From Pelagirhabdus alkalitolerans (GTDB taxonomy: Bacteria > Bacillota > Bacilli > Bacillales > Amphibacillaceae): 19,680 bases of DNA. Below are positions 6,230-14,710 of the stretch, piece by piece. The position numbers were made by a program, and so were the translations under genes. The number at the start of each line of letters is the position of its first letter. The stretch's first letter is position 1. The stretch is taken from positions 1-19,680 of the forward strand of contig NZ_FMYI01000016.1 of the NCBI RefSeq assembly GCF_900096905.1. The letters are read 5' to 3'. The notes below the pieces were generated by a model that was not told where the DNA came from, did not search any database, and worked only from the letters and a program-made list of their open reading frames with translations.

Positions 6230-7114
6230 ATGAAGAAATTAGCCACATTTGCAACCATTGCTGTTGGTTTAGTTGGTTTAACAGCATGCAGTAATGGAGA
6301 TCCAGAAGTCGTAGTTGAGACCGAACAAGGTGACATAACGCAAGAAGAATTTTATGAAGAGTTAAAAAGCACATCAGGTTCTGATGTTTTGTACACAATG
6401 GTGTATTCTAAGGTTTTAGAAGATCGATATGAAATTGAAGAATCAGAAGTTGATCATCAAATTGATGAATTAAAAGCCCAATTCGGTGAACAATTTGATA
6501 TGTTCTTACAACAGTACGGTTATCAGGATGAAGATGATTATCGAGATGATTTAAGATTAAATTTATTAGAAGTTGAAGCAATGATTGAAGAAATTGAAAT
6601 TACAGATGAAGAAATTGAAGCATACTATGAATCAGTAAGCAGAGAGCTTGAAGCTAGACATATTTTAGTTGAAGATGAAGAGTTAGCAGATGATTTACAT
6701 GAGCAATTAATGAACGATGCTGATTTTGCTACATTAGCTGAAGAACATTCAACTGATCCTGGTTCTGCTGCTGAGGGTGGATCACTCGGTTACTTTACTG
6801 AAGGTGATATGGTTGAACCTTTTGAAGAAGCAGCCTTTAACTTAGAAATTGATGAAATTTCAGCCCCTGTACAGTCAGAATTTGGTTGGCACATTATTCA
6901 AGTGACGGATTCTCGAGAAGCGGACATGGAACCTCTAGATGAAGTTCGCCCACGTATCCGCCGTGAATTAGCCCTCGATCAGATTGATGAACAAACGACA
7001 ATCGAAAAAAGACAACAATTGTTAGATGAAGCTAATGTTGACGTTAAAATCGAGGAATTCGAATCTATTTTCGAAGCAGCACCTATGCCTGATGAGATGG
7101 ACATGCTGCCTTAA
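6230..7114 (+). CDS. prsA: Foldase lipoprotein PrsA (parvulin-type peptidyl-prolyl isomerase)
   Basis: This extracytoplasmic lipoprotein helps secreted proteins fold after Sec export. It has 294 residues, close to B. subtilis PrsA. The signal peptide ends in a lipobox with Cys20 (LTAC). The parvulin domain spans about 141-228 and shows ARHILV, DPGSAAEGGSLGYF and FGWHIIQV, with the paired His at 144 and 221. The flanking N- and C-terminal helices form the chaperone part. The mature chain is strikingly acidic, as expected for a protein facing high salt or high pH. The ATG at 6230 follows an ATAGGAGTG site; the longer in-frame TTG at 6203 precedes it and is unlikely. It sits next to yhaM as in B. 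subtilis. Confidence 0.95.
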   Translation: MKKLATFATIAVGLVGLTACSNGDPEVVVETEQGDITQEEFYEELKSTSGSDVLYTMVYSKVLEDRYEIEESEVDHQIDELKAQFGEQFDMFLQQYGYQDEDDYRDDLRLNLLEVEAMIEEIEITDEEIEAYYESVSRELEARHILVEDEELADDLHEQLMNDADFATLAEEHSTDPGSAAEGGSLGYFTEGDMVEPFEEAAFNLEIDEISAPVQSEFGWHIIQVTDSREADMEPLDEVRPRIRRELALDQIDEQTTIEKRQQLLDEANVDVKIEEFESIFEAAPMPDEMDMLP

Positions 7115-7142
7115 TAAAATTAAGTTGAATTGACATAAATCT

Positions 7143-7183
7143 AAAAGACGAATGATGAAGCAGAAATCAATCATTCGTCTTTT
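7143..7183 (+). terminator. Rho-independent terminator after prsA
   Basis: A 14-bp stem (AAAAGACGAATGAT and its complement) with a 13-nt loop ends in a T-run. It lies 28 bp downstream of the prsA stop. Confidence 0.85.
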
Positions 7184-7227
7184 TCATTTCAATAAGTCTT
7201 CACTATGACATTTTAAGGAGGAAAACT

Positions 7228-8448
7228 GTGAAACTTCAATCAAGTCATTTCTTTGACCAAATTAAAATTGATCGTGACATTGATGATCAATTTGTATCAA
7301 CGATTTTATCTGAATTTAAACCTACTCAAAAAACGGACGATACAGATCTTTTTTCAATAGACGAGCTAGAGCCAGGCGCTAAAATTCAAAAAGATCTTTT
7401 ACTAAATGATTATGAAGTAAAACAGACTAAAACAAATAAACAGTTTCTTCGTTTATCTTTTAGCCATGTTAGCGGAATGGTTCAAGCAAAGATGTGGGAT
7501 AATCAAGGAGCTGTTGAAAAAAACACACCATTATTAGAAAAACATGCCCTATTTACAGTCGAAGGGGTAGTGGATGAGTTTAATGGTTTTAAATCTCTTA
7601 CCGTTAATCGACTCACCCCTCTAACAAATGATCAAGATCCTTTTACGCTTTTGCCTTCAATGAATGATGACTCTGAATCTTTAACAATTGAGTTATTTCA
7701 TTACTTTGATACGTTAAATGAACCTTATAAATCCATTTGTTATCAGACGATGAGACGTTTCTGGCATGATTTTAGGATTGTTCCAGCGGCAAAAGGCTTT
7801 CATCATAATTATCTTGGTGGACTTTTAAAGCATACTGTCGGCTTAATGAGAATAGCTCATTTCATTACACATTTTGAAAAAGGACATGTCGAAGCACTAC
7901 TGACGTTGATCCATACCGTTGAAAAATATCATAAGAAAGAGCTATATAGTCATTTTCAAACGGATGTAGGAAAACTTAATCAATCTGTATTCTCAGATAC
8001 CATTGATCATTTATACCGGATGACCAAAGAAGTCATGAAATTAGAGCCATCTAAACCTGACTTTGATCAACTTATAACAGCCATCCTCTTTCATGATCTT
8101 GGTAAAATGTTGGAATATGACCATGCAGGAAAATCATATGATGCCTTTCGTTTTCTTTATCCAACAGCGTCTTCTGATCATTCATCTAAACAAGGTGGTA
8201 TACAGATGGATCCATACGGTGTGATGATCGGCCATATTCCATATGGTGTCCTACTCTTTACAAAACTATTAGAAAAAGAAGAGATTGAACTTTCTCTTGG
8301 TTCAATTCATGAAATTAGTCACATGATTCTTGCACACCACGGGCTACCTGAGTGGGGATCAGCTGTTAAAAAGCCTCAAACAATCAATAGCTACTTAATT
8401 CATATTGTTGATTACTTAGACAGTCGGTATGACAATGTAACTTCTTAA
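7228..8448 (+). CDS. yhaM: YhaM-like 3'-5' exoribonuclease (OB-fold plus HD domain), enlarged
   Basis: This is a predicted metal-dependent 3'-5' exonuclease related to YhaM. An OB-fold nucleic-acid-binding domain lies around 44-135 (AKMWD at 87-91), followed by an HD phosphohydrolase domain. Candidate metal ligands are H192/H193, H202, the HD pair at 289-290 (FHDLGK), H336, the HHG at 370-372 and D395. At 406 residues it is clearly longer than B. subtilis YhaM (about 314). About 45 extra residues precede the OB-fold, and about 70 extra residues (roughly 211-282) separate the first His motif from the HD motif. A GTG start follows an AAGGAGG site. Position between prsA and yhaN supports orthology, but its orientation is opposite to yhaO and yhaN. 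Confidence 0.85.
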   Translation: MKLQSSHFFDQIKIDRDIDDQFVSTILSEFKPTQKTDDTDLFSIDELEPGAKIQKDLLLNDYEVKQTKTNKQFLRLSFSHVSGMVQAKMWDNQGAVEKNTPLLEKHALFTVEGVVDEFNGFKSLTVNRLTPLTNDQDPFTLLPSMNDDSESLTIELFHYFDTLNEPYKSICYQTMRRFWHDFRIVPAAKGFHHNYLGGLLKHTVGLMRIAHFITHFEKGHVEALLTLIHTVEKYHKKELYSHFQTDVGKLNQSVFSDTIDHLYRMTKEVMKLEPSKPDFDQLITAILFHDLGKMLEYDHAGKSYDAFRFLYPTASSDHSSKQGGIQMDPYGVMIGHIPYGVLLFTKLLEKEEIELSLGSIHEISHMILAHHGLPEWGSAVKKPQTINSYLIHIVDYLDSRYDNVTS

Positions 8449-8454
8449 TATAAA

Positions 8455-8494
8455 AACCCGCCTATTTTACATAATTATGTAAAATAGGCGGGTT
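8455..8494 (-). terminator. 40-bp perfect palindrome, terminator between convergent yhaM and the second GbsR-type gene
   Basis: Twenty bases starting AACCCGCC are followed at once by their exact reverse complement. The stem is GC-rich at its base. On the minus strand it is followed by T5 (8456-8452), so it terminates the regulator transcript. The plus strand lacks a T-run, but the strong hairpin may still end or protect the yhaM mRNA. Confidence 0.75.
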
Positions 8495-8505
8495 ATCTAT
8501 ACAAT

Positions 8506-9069
8506 TTATGACGATTCTGTGCCTTCTTCTTTTGGTATATAGTCAAATATCTCACCGGATTCTACTACTTGAATGAATCGCATCAACCATCGATAATAAT
8601 TTTGAGCATAGCGTAGTTTATCAATATCTTGATCAATTTTTTCCTGAAGTACGGGGTCTTCTGTCTGCTCCTTTACTCGTGTTAGCTTTTCGATCGTTTC
8701 ATCAGCTTCTTCAATATTTGTTTCTGTATGCTGACGCCATCTATTACCAAATAATGACGTGAATGATTTATACCAATCCTCTTCAGATTTATATAAATCT
8801 TTTCTAACCCCTTTTCTAAAAGAAGGCTCAACCATTTTCATATCCGCCAAAGAGCGGACACCTGTTGACATACTTGTCTTACTCATTTCAAGAGCATCTC
8901 GCATCTCATCAAGGGTCATCGCATCTTCATTAAAATACAAAGTTCCATATAACCGTCCTACTGAGGGCGTAATACCGTATAAACTCATATTTTTAGCGAT
9001 CACCTGAATAAACTGATCAACCGTTTCTTCTTTCTTCTTCCAATTATCTGATTCCGACCGATTTGTCAC
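8506..9069 (-). CDS. Second GbsR-family MarR-type regulator
   Basis: This 187-residue winged-helix regulator belongs to the GbsR/OpcR group, which governs choline and glycine betaine genes. Features are the NMSLYGITPSVGRLYG N-terminal motif (27-42), the recognition region MTLDEMRDALEMSKTSMSTG (51-70), the wing SFRKGVRKDLY (83-93) and the C-terminal FDYIP. It is closer to canonical GbsR than is the regulator beside opuA. A GTG start follows GGAGG at 8-nt spacing. It starts 63 bp after yhaN in the same direction with no terminator between, so read-through from yhaO-yhaN is possible. No choline or betaine gene adjoins it here, so its targets lie elsewhere or include opuA. Confidence 0.85.
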   Translation of the reverse strand: MTNRSESDNWKKKEETVDQFIQVIAKNMSLYGITPSVGRLYGTLYFNEDAMTLDEMRDALEMSKTSMSTGVRSLADMKMVEPSFRKGVRKDLYKSEEDWYKSFTSLFGNRWRQHTETNIEEADETIEKLTRVKEQTEDPVLQEKIDQDIDKLRYAQNYYRWLMRFIQVVESGEIFDYIPKEEGTESS

Positions 9070-9120
9070 TTACAAAACCTCCGCCTTCTTGAATAAATAA
9101 GAATAAGTGAGTGAATAACA

Positions 9121-9139
9121 ATTATAATTCTATTATAAT
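9121..9139. promoter_or_regulatory. Paired ATTATAAT palindromes upstream of the second GbsR-type gene
   Basis: Two identical self-complementary ATTATAAT octamers, separated by 3 bp, straddle the end of yhaN about 50-70 bp before the regulator start. Each contains TATAAT, so they may be -10 elements or an operator. No good -35 at proper distance was seen. Confidence 0.3.
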
Positions 9140-12060
9140 GTCATATATTTTTCCTCTGTCGTCAATCCCTGATTTATAAAAAACGCATCTTTTTTTGTAA
9201 AGATAATGAGCTGATGGTCTTTTGCAAAGTCTTTTAAAATTTTTTTCAACTCAGAAAGACGACTATTATCATAATGAACAAAACTATCATCCATTATAAA
9301 CGGTAATTGAACATGTTTACTTAGCCATCTGCTAATCGATAACCTGAGTGCGGTGTATAATTGATCTTTTGTGCCTTGAGAAAGTTTCATCAGCTCATAA
9401 CTCAAGCCATCAAATCGAGTAACAGCTAACTGTTGATTGGCTGTATCAAAATATACCGTGTCATATCGTTCTTGAGTTAATTGTTGAAAATACACACTTG
9501 CTTCTTCCAATACGTCTGGTAGGTAATGCGTCTGAAAATGCAGCTTCGTTTCTTCAATTTTATTTAACGCAATTTGATACGTTAACCACTCTTTAGCTTT
9601 TTCTTTAAATTGACTTTTTAAATAATAGAAATCATGTTTATCATCAATCGTCGCTTTTGATTGTTCCAGTTGTTTAAGTTTCGATTGCTCATCAAATAAC
9701 TGATCTTTAATCTGATATATGTCATCTTGGATATTTTGATAGCAGTGTGTCCATTCGTTAATCTTTTGTTCAAGTTCCGTTAAAGACATGAATTGTCCAT
9801 TTTTAATCTTCGCTTGCTCAGCCTCCGAAAGGTAATACTCTATTGTCTGTTGTGCTTGTGTTAACGCTCCTTTCAAATCACGATAGGCGATCACTTCATT
9901 CATTTGATTTATAAATTGATCCCGATTTTTAACACTTACACGATGATATAAAGAAGCGATTTCCTCATGATAAGGACGTAGTTTGCTTTGCCATTCGTTC
10001 CACTCTTCACTATCTTCAGAAATGCCCCGTTTTATACTATCGATTTGATTTCTCAAATGCATTTGTTCGGTATAAAGTGTCGACAACTCCATTAATTGGT
10101 TTGAAAAAGAATCATGTGAATTCTTTATATGAGAAGCAAACACATCTTTAATCTCTGATTGAAACTCATTAATTTCTATTTCAAGTGAATCTTTTTTAAT
10201 TAGCTGCTTTTTATATTCTCTAACTTGCTGTATTAATTCTTTTAAGTCTTCATACATCCTCCCCCAGTATGTGGGGTCAACCGTCAATAAGAAAGGGAAC
10301 TGTTGCTGGTATGCTTCAATTTGTTTTTGGAAACGATCTCTTTGTGCTTCAAGTCGATCTAACTGATCAAGAACACGTAACTGTTCATCTTGATTTCGCT
10401 TTAAACTTTGCTCAAGTAACATGTATTGATCACGCATTTGATCATGATTCGTTAATGCCTCTAAAATACTTTCTTTTCGATTGATTCGATCATACTCGGT
10501 CTGATCTGATAAATGATGATTAATATCAGCGTTTGCGTCTTTTTTTAAGTTAGAAACATAGATGAAAATTTGTCCTATAACAATTGCAAAAAGACCGAAC
10601 CCATTAAGATACCAACCACCGGTTCCGGTTGCGGATAATATAATCATGATGATACCGACACCCGACATAGCAAATGGGATGTAACCTTTCTTTAAAAGAA
10701 AATGAGATTCACTTTTTTCAAGGGAATCACGAGTATATAAAAGTTGATCCAAATGCGATAATTCCTGTTGATAATGATCCTTTTTCCGGTCTGACAAAAT
10801 AGCCGGTTCTAATTGCTCTCGCTTAGATAATAACTCCTTCTCTTCATCAATTAAATTGGCTCGTCTTTTGCCCAATTGATCGATCTCTTGCTGAATAGGT
10901 GTGAAGTGGTTTTGCAACGTATCCCAATCTTCTTTAATCGTGTGATTTAATGAAAGACTCTCGATCTCATCATATGAATCGTTTATACTCATATTCAATC
11001 GTTTTGTTTCTATCTCTTGCTGTACATGGTTTATCTTCTGATCCAGCTGGTATATCTCTTGAGTGTACTGCTGATTTTTTTTCATCATCTCATGAATACC
11101 TGTCAATTTCCGGTACTGTTTCTCGTTTATTAACTTTTGATTAAGTACATCTAACTCGCGTTGTTGCCTTTTTATTCGATCTGACAAAACTGTTATATGT
11201 TCATAAATGGGATCCGTATGTTCTTCGAGTTCGATTAGTCGATCTTTTAAATCAACAGGGATTTCTTCGTCAACTTTATACTTAGATAATTGATCCTGTG
11301 TTACCAGATACTTTTCGATCTCAGGATAAAGACGATGCATTTCTTTTAAGTCGTTTAATCGTTTTAAGGTTTGTTCACTTTTCTCTTGTTTAGACGACAA
11401 TGACATCTTCAAGTTGCGAAGTGAATCATTCAGTTCATAATAGTTCTCTAATTCATATTTTGATTGATTCAATTGAGATGATTTTGTTTTTAACTCTTCC
11501 ATCATTTGATTCAGACGTGGTTTTCTGCCTGAGGGTTTAAATTGATCTTGTAGAAATGATCTCAACTTTTTTTCGGCTTGATAAATACGATCAGATCCTG
11601 TCATTCCAACACTTAAAAGCATTTCCCCTAATTCATCTTGAGTGAGATGTTGATATGCTTGAATGGATAATGCATCAAAGTTAAACACACGATGAAACAA
11701 ACTGACGTCTATATGGTTAAGTTGAGCATGCAACCATTCTGGGGCAACTTTTTGGTTATATTCATCCATTATAGTAGGGTTAGATGGATTCGGAGATGAA
11801 TAACGTTCGACAGTGTAAAGTGCACCCTGATCATCCACTATCCTCAATCGTCCACCAACAGTGCCCCCATTTTCCGGTATAAATGGGTACGTCTCTTTTT
11901 TAGACAAACCAAACAGTACAAAGGTGATAAATTGACGTATCGTCGATTTACCCCCTTCATTATCTCCCGAAATATATACGATTGAAGCGTTATTAAAATC
12001 GAGCGAATAATCATTCCATTTACCAAAACGATCTATATAAAGCGCACTAATTCTCATCAT
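9133..12060 (-). CDS. yhaN: YhaN, Rad50/SbcC-like ATPase with long coiled coil and internal membrane segment
   Basis: This 975-residue SMC-type ATPase is the likely partner of the YhaO nuclease. The N-terminal Walker A-like loop GDNEGGKST is at 32-40. Long coiled-coil arms rich in Gln, Glu, Lys and Leu run through most of the chain. The C-terminus shows an ABC signature-like LSQGTKDQLY and a Walker B-like LPFIMDDSF. Two hydrophobic helices lie in the middle at about 457-505, suggesting that the coiled-coil apex contacts or crosses the membrane, unlike Rad50. Tandem ATGs at 12060 and 12057 follow GGAGGGG; either may start. The gene overlaps the end of yhaO by 11-14 bp, indicating translational coupling. 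Its DNA or RNA substrate is unproven. Confidence 0.9.
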   Translation of the reverse strand: MMRISALYIDRFGKWNDYSLDFNNASIVYISGDNEGGKSTIRQFITFVLFGLSKKETYPFIPENGGTVGGRLRIVDDQGALYTVERYSSPNPSNPTIMDEYNQKVAPEWLHAQLNHIDVSLFHRVFNFDALSIQAYQHLTQDELGEMLLSVGMTGSDRIYQAEKKLRSFLQDQFKPSGRKPRLNQMMEELKTKSSQLNQSKYELENYYELNDSLRNLKMSLSSKQEKSEQTLKRLNDLKEMHRLYPEIEKYLVTQDQLSKYKVDEEIPVDLKDRLIELEEHTDPIYEHITVLSDRIKRQQRELDVLNQKLINEKQYRKLTGIHEMMKKNQQYTQEIYQLDQKINHVQQEIETKRLNMSINDSYDEIESLSLNHTIKEDWDTLQNHFTPIQQEIDQLGKRRANLIDEEKELLSKREQLEPAILSDRKKDHYQQELSHLDQLLYTRDSLEKSESHFLLKKGYIPFAMSGVGIIMIILSATGTGGWYLNGFGLFAIVIGQIFIYVSNLKKDANADINHHLSDQTEYDRINRKESILEALTNHDQMRDQYMLLEQSLKRNQDEQLRVLDQLDRLEAQRDRFQKQIEAYQQQFPFLLTVDPTYWGRMYEDLKELIQQVREYKKQLIKKDSLEIEINEFQSEIKDVFASHIKNSHDSFSNQLMELSTLYTEQMHLRNQIDSIKRGISEDSEEWNEWQSKLRPYHEEIASLYHRVSVKNRDQFINQMNEVIAYRDLKGALTQAQQTIEYYLSEAEQAKIKNGQFMSLTELEQKINEWTHCYQNIQDDIYQIKDQLFDEQSKLKQLEQSKATIDDKHDFYYLKSQFKEKAKEWLTYQIALNKIEETKLHFQTHYLPDVLEEASVYFQQLTQERYDTVYFDTANQQLAVTRFDGLSYELMKLSQGTKDQLYTALRLSISRWLSKHVQLPFIMDDSFVHYDNSRLSELKKILKDFAKDHQLIIFTKKDAFFINQGLTTEEKYMTL

Positions 12061-13273
12061 GTTCCCCTCCTAACAAATGAAATAGTGCCAGTGACTCTGC
12101 TTCTTTTTGGATTGATTCTTTCTCTTTATCATCCATTGCATCTAAATATTTTCTTGCTTGTGGATGGCGCCACAATGGTTTAGCTTCTTGTTCCCAATCG
12201 ATATCTTGCATGGCTTGTTTCAACTGTTGTATGAATGGATCACTAACCGCTTCACTTAATACATTCGAATGTTCAATCATTATTTTTTCAATCCAACGCC
12301 AGTTCGTTTGATTTGCAAAAGTATCATTTAACACAGCTATTAAGTCCGAAAGTGCGCCTTCGTAGTAAGCATCTCTAACGATTTCAGGTGTATTTTCTAA
12401 ATATAAAGTGATGATCGTTGACTCACCTTCTAGAACATTAATTTCTTGCTCAATTAATTGATAAAGATCATCGAGTCTTTCACAACCTTTTGAATTGATT
12501 TCAATTGTTTGAAAGCGAACGGTGTTTAATTTGTGAAAGGATAACGTAAAATCATGATCCATTTGCTCAACTAAATAACAACCTTTTGAACCTGATTCTT
12601 TTCGAGAACGACCTTGAATGTTGCCAGGATAAACGATATGTGGATTATCATGGAGTTCCATTCGCTTGTGAATATGACCAAGTGCCCAATAATCAAACCC
12701 TTTATTGATCAATTCTTCTTTTGAAAATGGCGCATAATGATCGTGGTCTTCTGATTGCTTGGCACTCCCATGCAACATCCCAATTTGATATCCACCACTT
12801 GATGTAGGTATATATTCATCTGTTTTGTTCTCCCAAACTGCTTGGTTTATGTAGCTAAAGCCATGAATCGTTGCTAGAATGTCATGATCTTTATAATGAT
12901 CAACTGACTCAACGGACTCTTTATTAAAAACATGTACATTTTCAGGCAACTGAAATTGTGATTGCTCCACTTGTGTATAGTCATGATTCCCATATGATAG
13001 ATATACATTTATACCGGCTGAATCGAGCCTCTGGCATGCCTGTTTGAATTGCATTTGAGCATAAACACTTTGAATGGTTTCATCAAAAATGTCACCGACC
13101 ATGAGTACAAAATCAACATCTTCTTTAATTGCCAAATCAATTAAATGATCCAAAGCATTAAATGTTGATTGTTTAAGTGTTTGATATAAATCATTTGGCA
13201 AATTAGATAAACCTTTAAAAGGACTGTCTAAATGTAAGTCAGCTGCATGAATAAATTTAAGTGATGATTTCAT
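12047..13273 (-). CDS. yhaO: YhaO, SbcD/Mre11-like metallophosphoesterase (DNA repair exonuclease family)
   Basis: This is a predicted Mn-dependent nuclease of 408 residues. The calcineurin-like phosphoesterase motifs are complete: D12-x-H14 (AADLHLDS), G60-D61 (VGDIFD), G95-N96-H97-D98, H168 (MLHGS) and G199-H200-x-H202. The C-terminal third, rich in Asp, Glu and Gln, is the expected site of contact with the coiled-coil partner. The ATG at 13273 follows an AGAGGTG site. It heads a yhaO-yhaN operon that resembles sbcD-sbcC. A candidate LexA box lies 50 bp upstream, and I recall this locus as belonging to the B. subtilis SOS regulon. Confidence 0.92.
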   Translation of the reverse strand: MKSSLKFIHAADLHLDSPFKGLSNLPNDLYQTLKQSTFNALDHLIDLAIKEDVDFVLMVGDIFDETIQSVYAQMQFKQACQRLDSAGINVYLSYGNHDYTQVEQSQFQLPENVHVFNKESVESVDHYKDHDILATIHGFSYINQAVWENKTDEYIPTSSGGYQIGMLHGSAKQSEDHDHYAPFSKEELINKGFDYWALGHIHKRMELHDNPHIVYPGNIQGRSRKESGSKGCYLVEQMDHDFTLSFHKLNTVRFQTIEINSKGCERLDDLYQLIEQEINVLEGESTIITLYLENTPEIVRDAYYEGALSDLIAVLNDTFANQTNWRWIEKIMIEHSNVLSEAVSDPFIQQLKQAMQDIDWEQEAKPLWRHPQARKYLDAMDDKEKESIQKEAESLALFHLLGGEHDEN

Positions 13274-13311
13274 AGAACACCTCTAAATCATTTAATAATC
13301 TTATTTTATCA

Positions 13312-13340
13312 AACATAGGTAACGAATGCACGTTCGCTAA
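13312..13340 (-). promoter_or_regulatory. yhaO: Candidate yhaO promoter
   Basis: On the minus strand TTAGCG (13340-13335), a 17-bp spacer and TATGTT (13317-13312) form a weak housekeeping promoter about 40 bp before the ATG. The candidate LexA box lies inside this span. Confidence 0.4.
13323..13336. promoter_or_regulatory. Candidate LexA (SOS) box upstream of yhaO-yhaN
   Basis: CGAATGCACGTTCG matches the Bacillus LexA consensus CGAAC-RNRY-GTTCG at all positions but one (T for C at position 5). It lies between the -35 and -10 boxes of the candidate yhaO promoter, where repressor binding would block transcription. Confidence 0.55.
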
Positions 13341-13344
13341 TAAT

Positions 13345-13370
13345 TGATTGTTAGACATATCTAACAATCA
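13345..13370. repeat. 11-bp inverted repeat upstream of yhaO
   Basis: TGATTGTTAGA, a CATA spacer and the exact complement TCTAACAATCA lie 5 bp upstream of the candidate yhaO -35 box. No T-run follows on either strand, so an operator or weak hairpin is more likely than a terminator. Confidence 0.45.
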
Positions 13371-13394
13371 CCATGACTTAAATCCATCCAACAA

Positions 13395-13429
13395 AAACAA
13401 GCTCACCTCTAGTTGAGATGAACTTGTTT
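13395..13429 (-). terminator. Terminator after yhaQ-yhaP
   Basis: In the minus-strand transcript an AAACAAG...CUUGUUU hairpin containing G.U pairs is followed by UUGUU. It lies about 15 bp after the yhaP stop. Confidence 0.75.
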
Positions 13430-13444
13430 ACTTTATCGAACGTT

Positions 13445-14710
13445 TTAATCTTTTTTACTCATCGTAAGTGCTCGTTTAAAGTCTTTCAACGACGTTCCTT
13501 TTCCATACATTAAGACACCACCACGATAAACTCTCGCTCCAATTACGGCTAAGATGCCAATACTTAAGATGAGAATCCCAATACTTAGACCGATTTCCCA
13601 AATAGGGACTTCTAAGAGCCCTACTCTTAAAAACATCACAAGTGGTGAGAAAAATGGAATGAACGATGTGATCGTAATGACAGATGATTCTGGTAAATTG
13701 ATCCCGAACATTGATAACATAAATGCCGCAACAATTAATAAAATGACCGGCATCATTAGCTGATTGACTTCTTCCATTCGACTCACCAATGAACCTAGCA
13801 TCGCTGAGAGCGTTGCATATAAAAAGTAACCGAGTAAGAAAAAGACAACCGCATACACATAAGTTGAAACCGGCACATCTTGGAAACCGAAGACTTCAAA
13901 GAATCCACCGACTAATTCATCTTGTTGGGATTCAATCGTGTAAAAACCTACAAGGATAAATAAACCAATTTGTGTTAAACCGAGTAAACCAATCCCGATA
14001 ATTTTAGCGAACATTTGACCAACAGGTGATGAACTTGAAATTAAAATTTCCATCACACGAGACGATTTTTCGTTTGCAATATCCATCGCAATCATATTGC
14101 CGTATGTAATAACAGCAAAGTAAAGCACAAATAACATCACATAGACAAGACCTCTTGCTACACTAAGTTCTTCCTGAGATCTAGCAGTCGTACCATCATC
14201 AGATTCAATCGGAACAGTTTCAAACATCACAGGTTCATATATTTCTTCAAGAATTTCTTGATCGATTCCTGCCGCTTCCGTTGCCCACAATGTTCTCACT
14301 TGCTGAAGTGCATTCATAAGCTGGTCTTGAACGGATTGATTAATTAATTGATCTGTATAATAATTAGCAACAAAATAACTTTCATCATCAGGTCTGATCA
14401 TTAAAAAACCTTCGTATTCTTCATCTAAAACAGCCGATTGACCTTCTTCTAAACCTTCATCAAAGGCTTCAAGTTCAAATGGTGCACCACTTTCTTCAAT
14501 AAATAGCTCAAGTTCATCAAACGTTTGGTCTGTTTCATCTTGAACAGCTACAACTTGCGTTTCATCATCGCCTTCAAACCAAGAAAAAATGACATCTAGT
14601 TGACCAGCCAACAATATAAAACCCATAAATAGAGCCGTTGTAATTAAAAATGATTTCGATTTCAAACGCGTCATGTACGATTGCGACAATACAACCCAAA
14701 ATTTACGCAT
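13445..14710 (-). CDS. yhaP: YhaP, ABC-2 type exporter permease (NatB-like)
   Basis: This is the membrane subunit of an ABC-2 exporter, 421 residues. A first membrane helix (about 18-37) is followed by a large acidic extracytoplasmic loop (about 40-170). Five or more helices follow in the C-terminal half, with the motif ANEKSSRVMEILISSSSP just after the second helix, as in NatB/YhaP proteins. The ATG at 14710 follows AGGTGA and overlaps the yhaQ stop by 8 bp. The upstream GTG at 14719 overlaps the ribosome-binding site and is rejected. With YhaQ it probably exports sodium or a small toxic compound; sodium export is inferred from the NatAB relationship only. Confidence 0.9.
   Translation of the reverse strand: MRKFWVVLSQSYMTRLKSKSFLITTALFMGFILLAGQLDVIFSWFEGDDETQVVAVQDETDQTFDELELFIEESGAPFELEAFDEGLEEGQSAVLDEEYEGFLMIRPDDESYFVANYYTDQLINQSVQDQLMNALQQVRTLWATEAAGIDQEILEEIYEPVMFETVPIESDDGTTARSQEELSVARGLVYVMLFVLYFAVITYGNMIAMDIANEKSSRVMEILISSSSPVGQMFAKIIGIGLLGLTQIGLFILVGFYTIESQQDELVGGFFEVFGFQDVPVSTYVYAVVFFLLGYFLYATLSAMLGSLVSRMEEVNQLMMPVILLIVAAFMLSMFGINLPESSVITITSFIPFFSPLVMFLRVGLLEVPIWEIGLSIGILILSIGILAVIGARVYRGGVLMYGKGTSLKDFKRALTMSKKD

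Noticed and set aside
8455..8494. 40-bp palindrome as a mobile-element end or phage attachment site
   Set aside because: It lies exactly between two convergent genes, has a GC-rich stem and a T-run on one side, and no matching copy or transposase is nearby.
9745..11144. Plus-strand open frames opposite yhaN
   Set aside because: They are short, lack ribosome-binding sites and family features, and the minus-strand frame encodes a complete YhaN.
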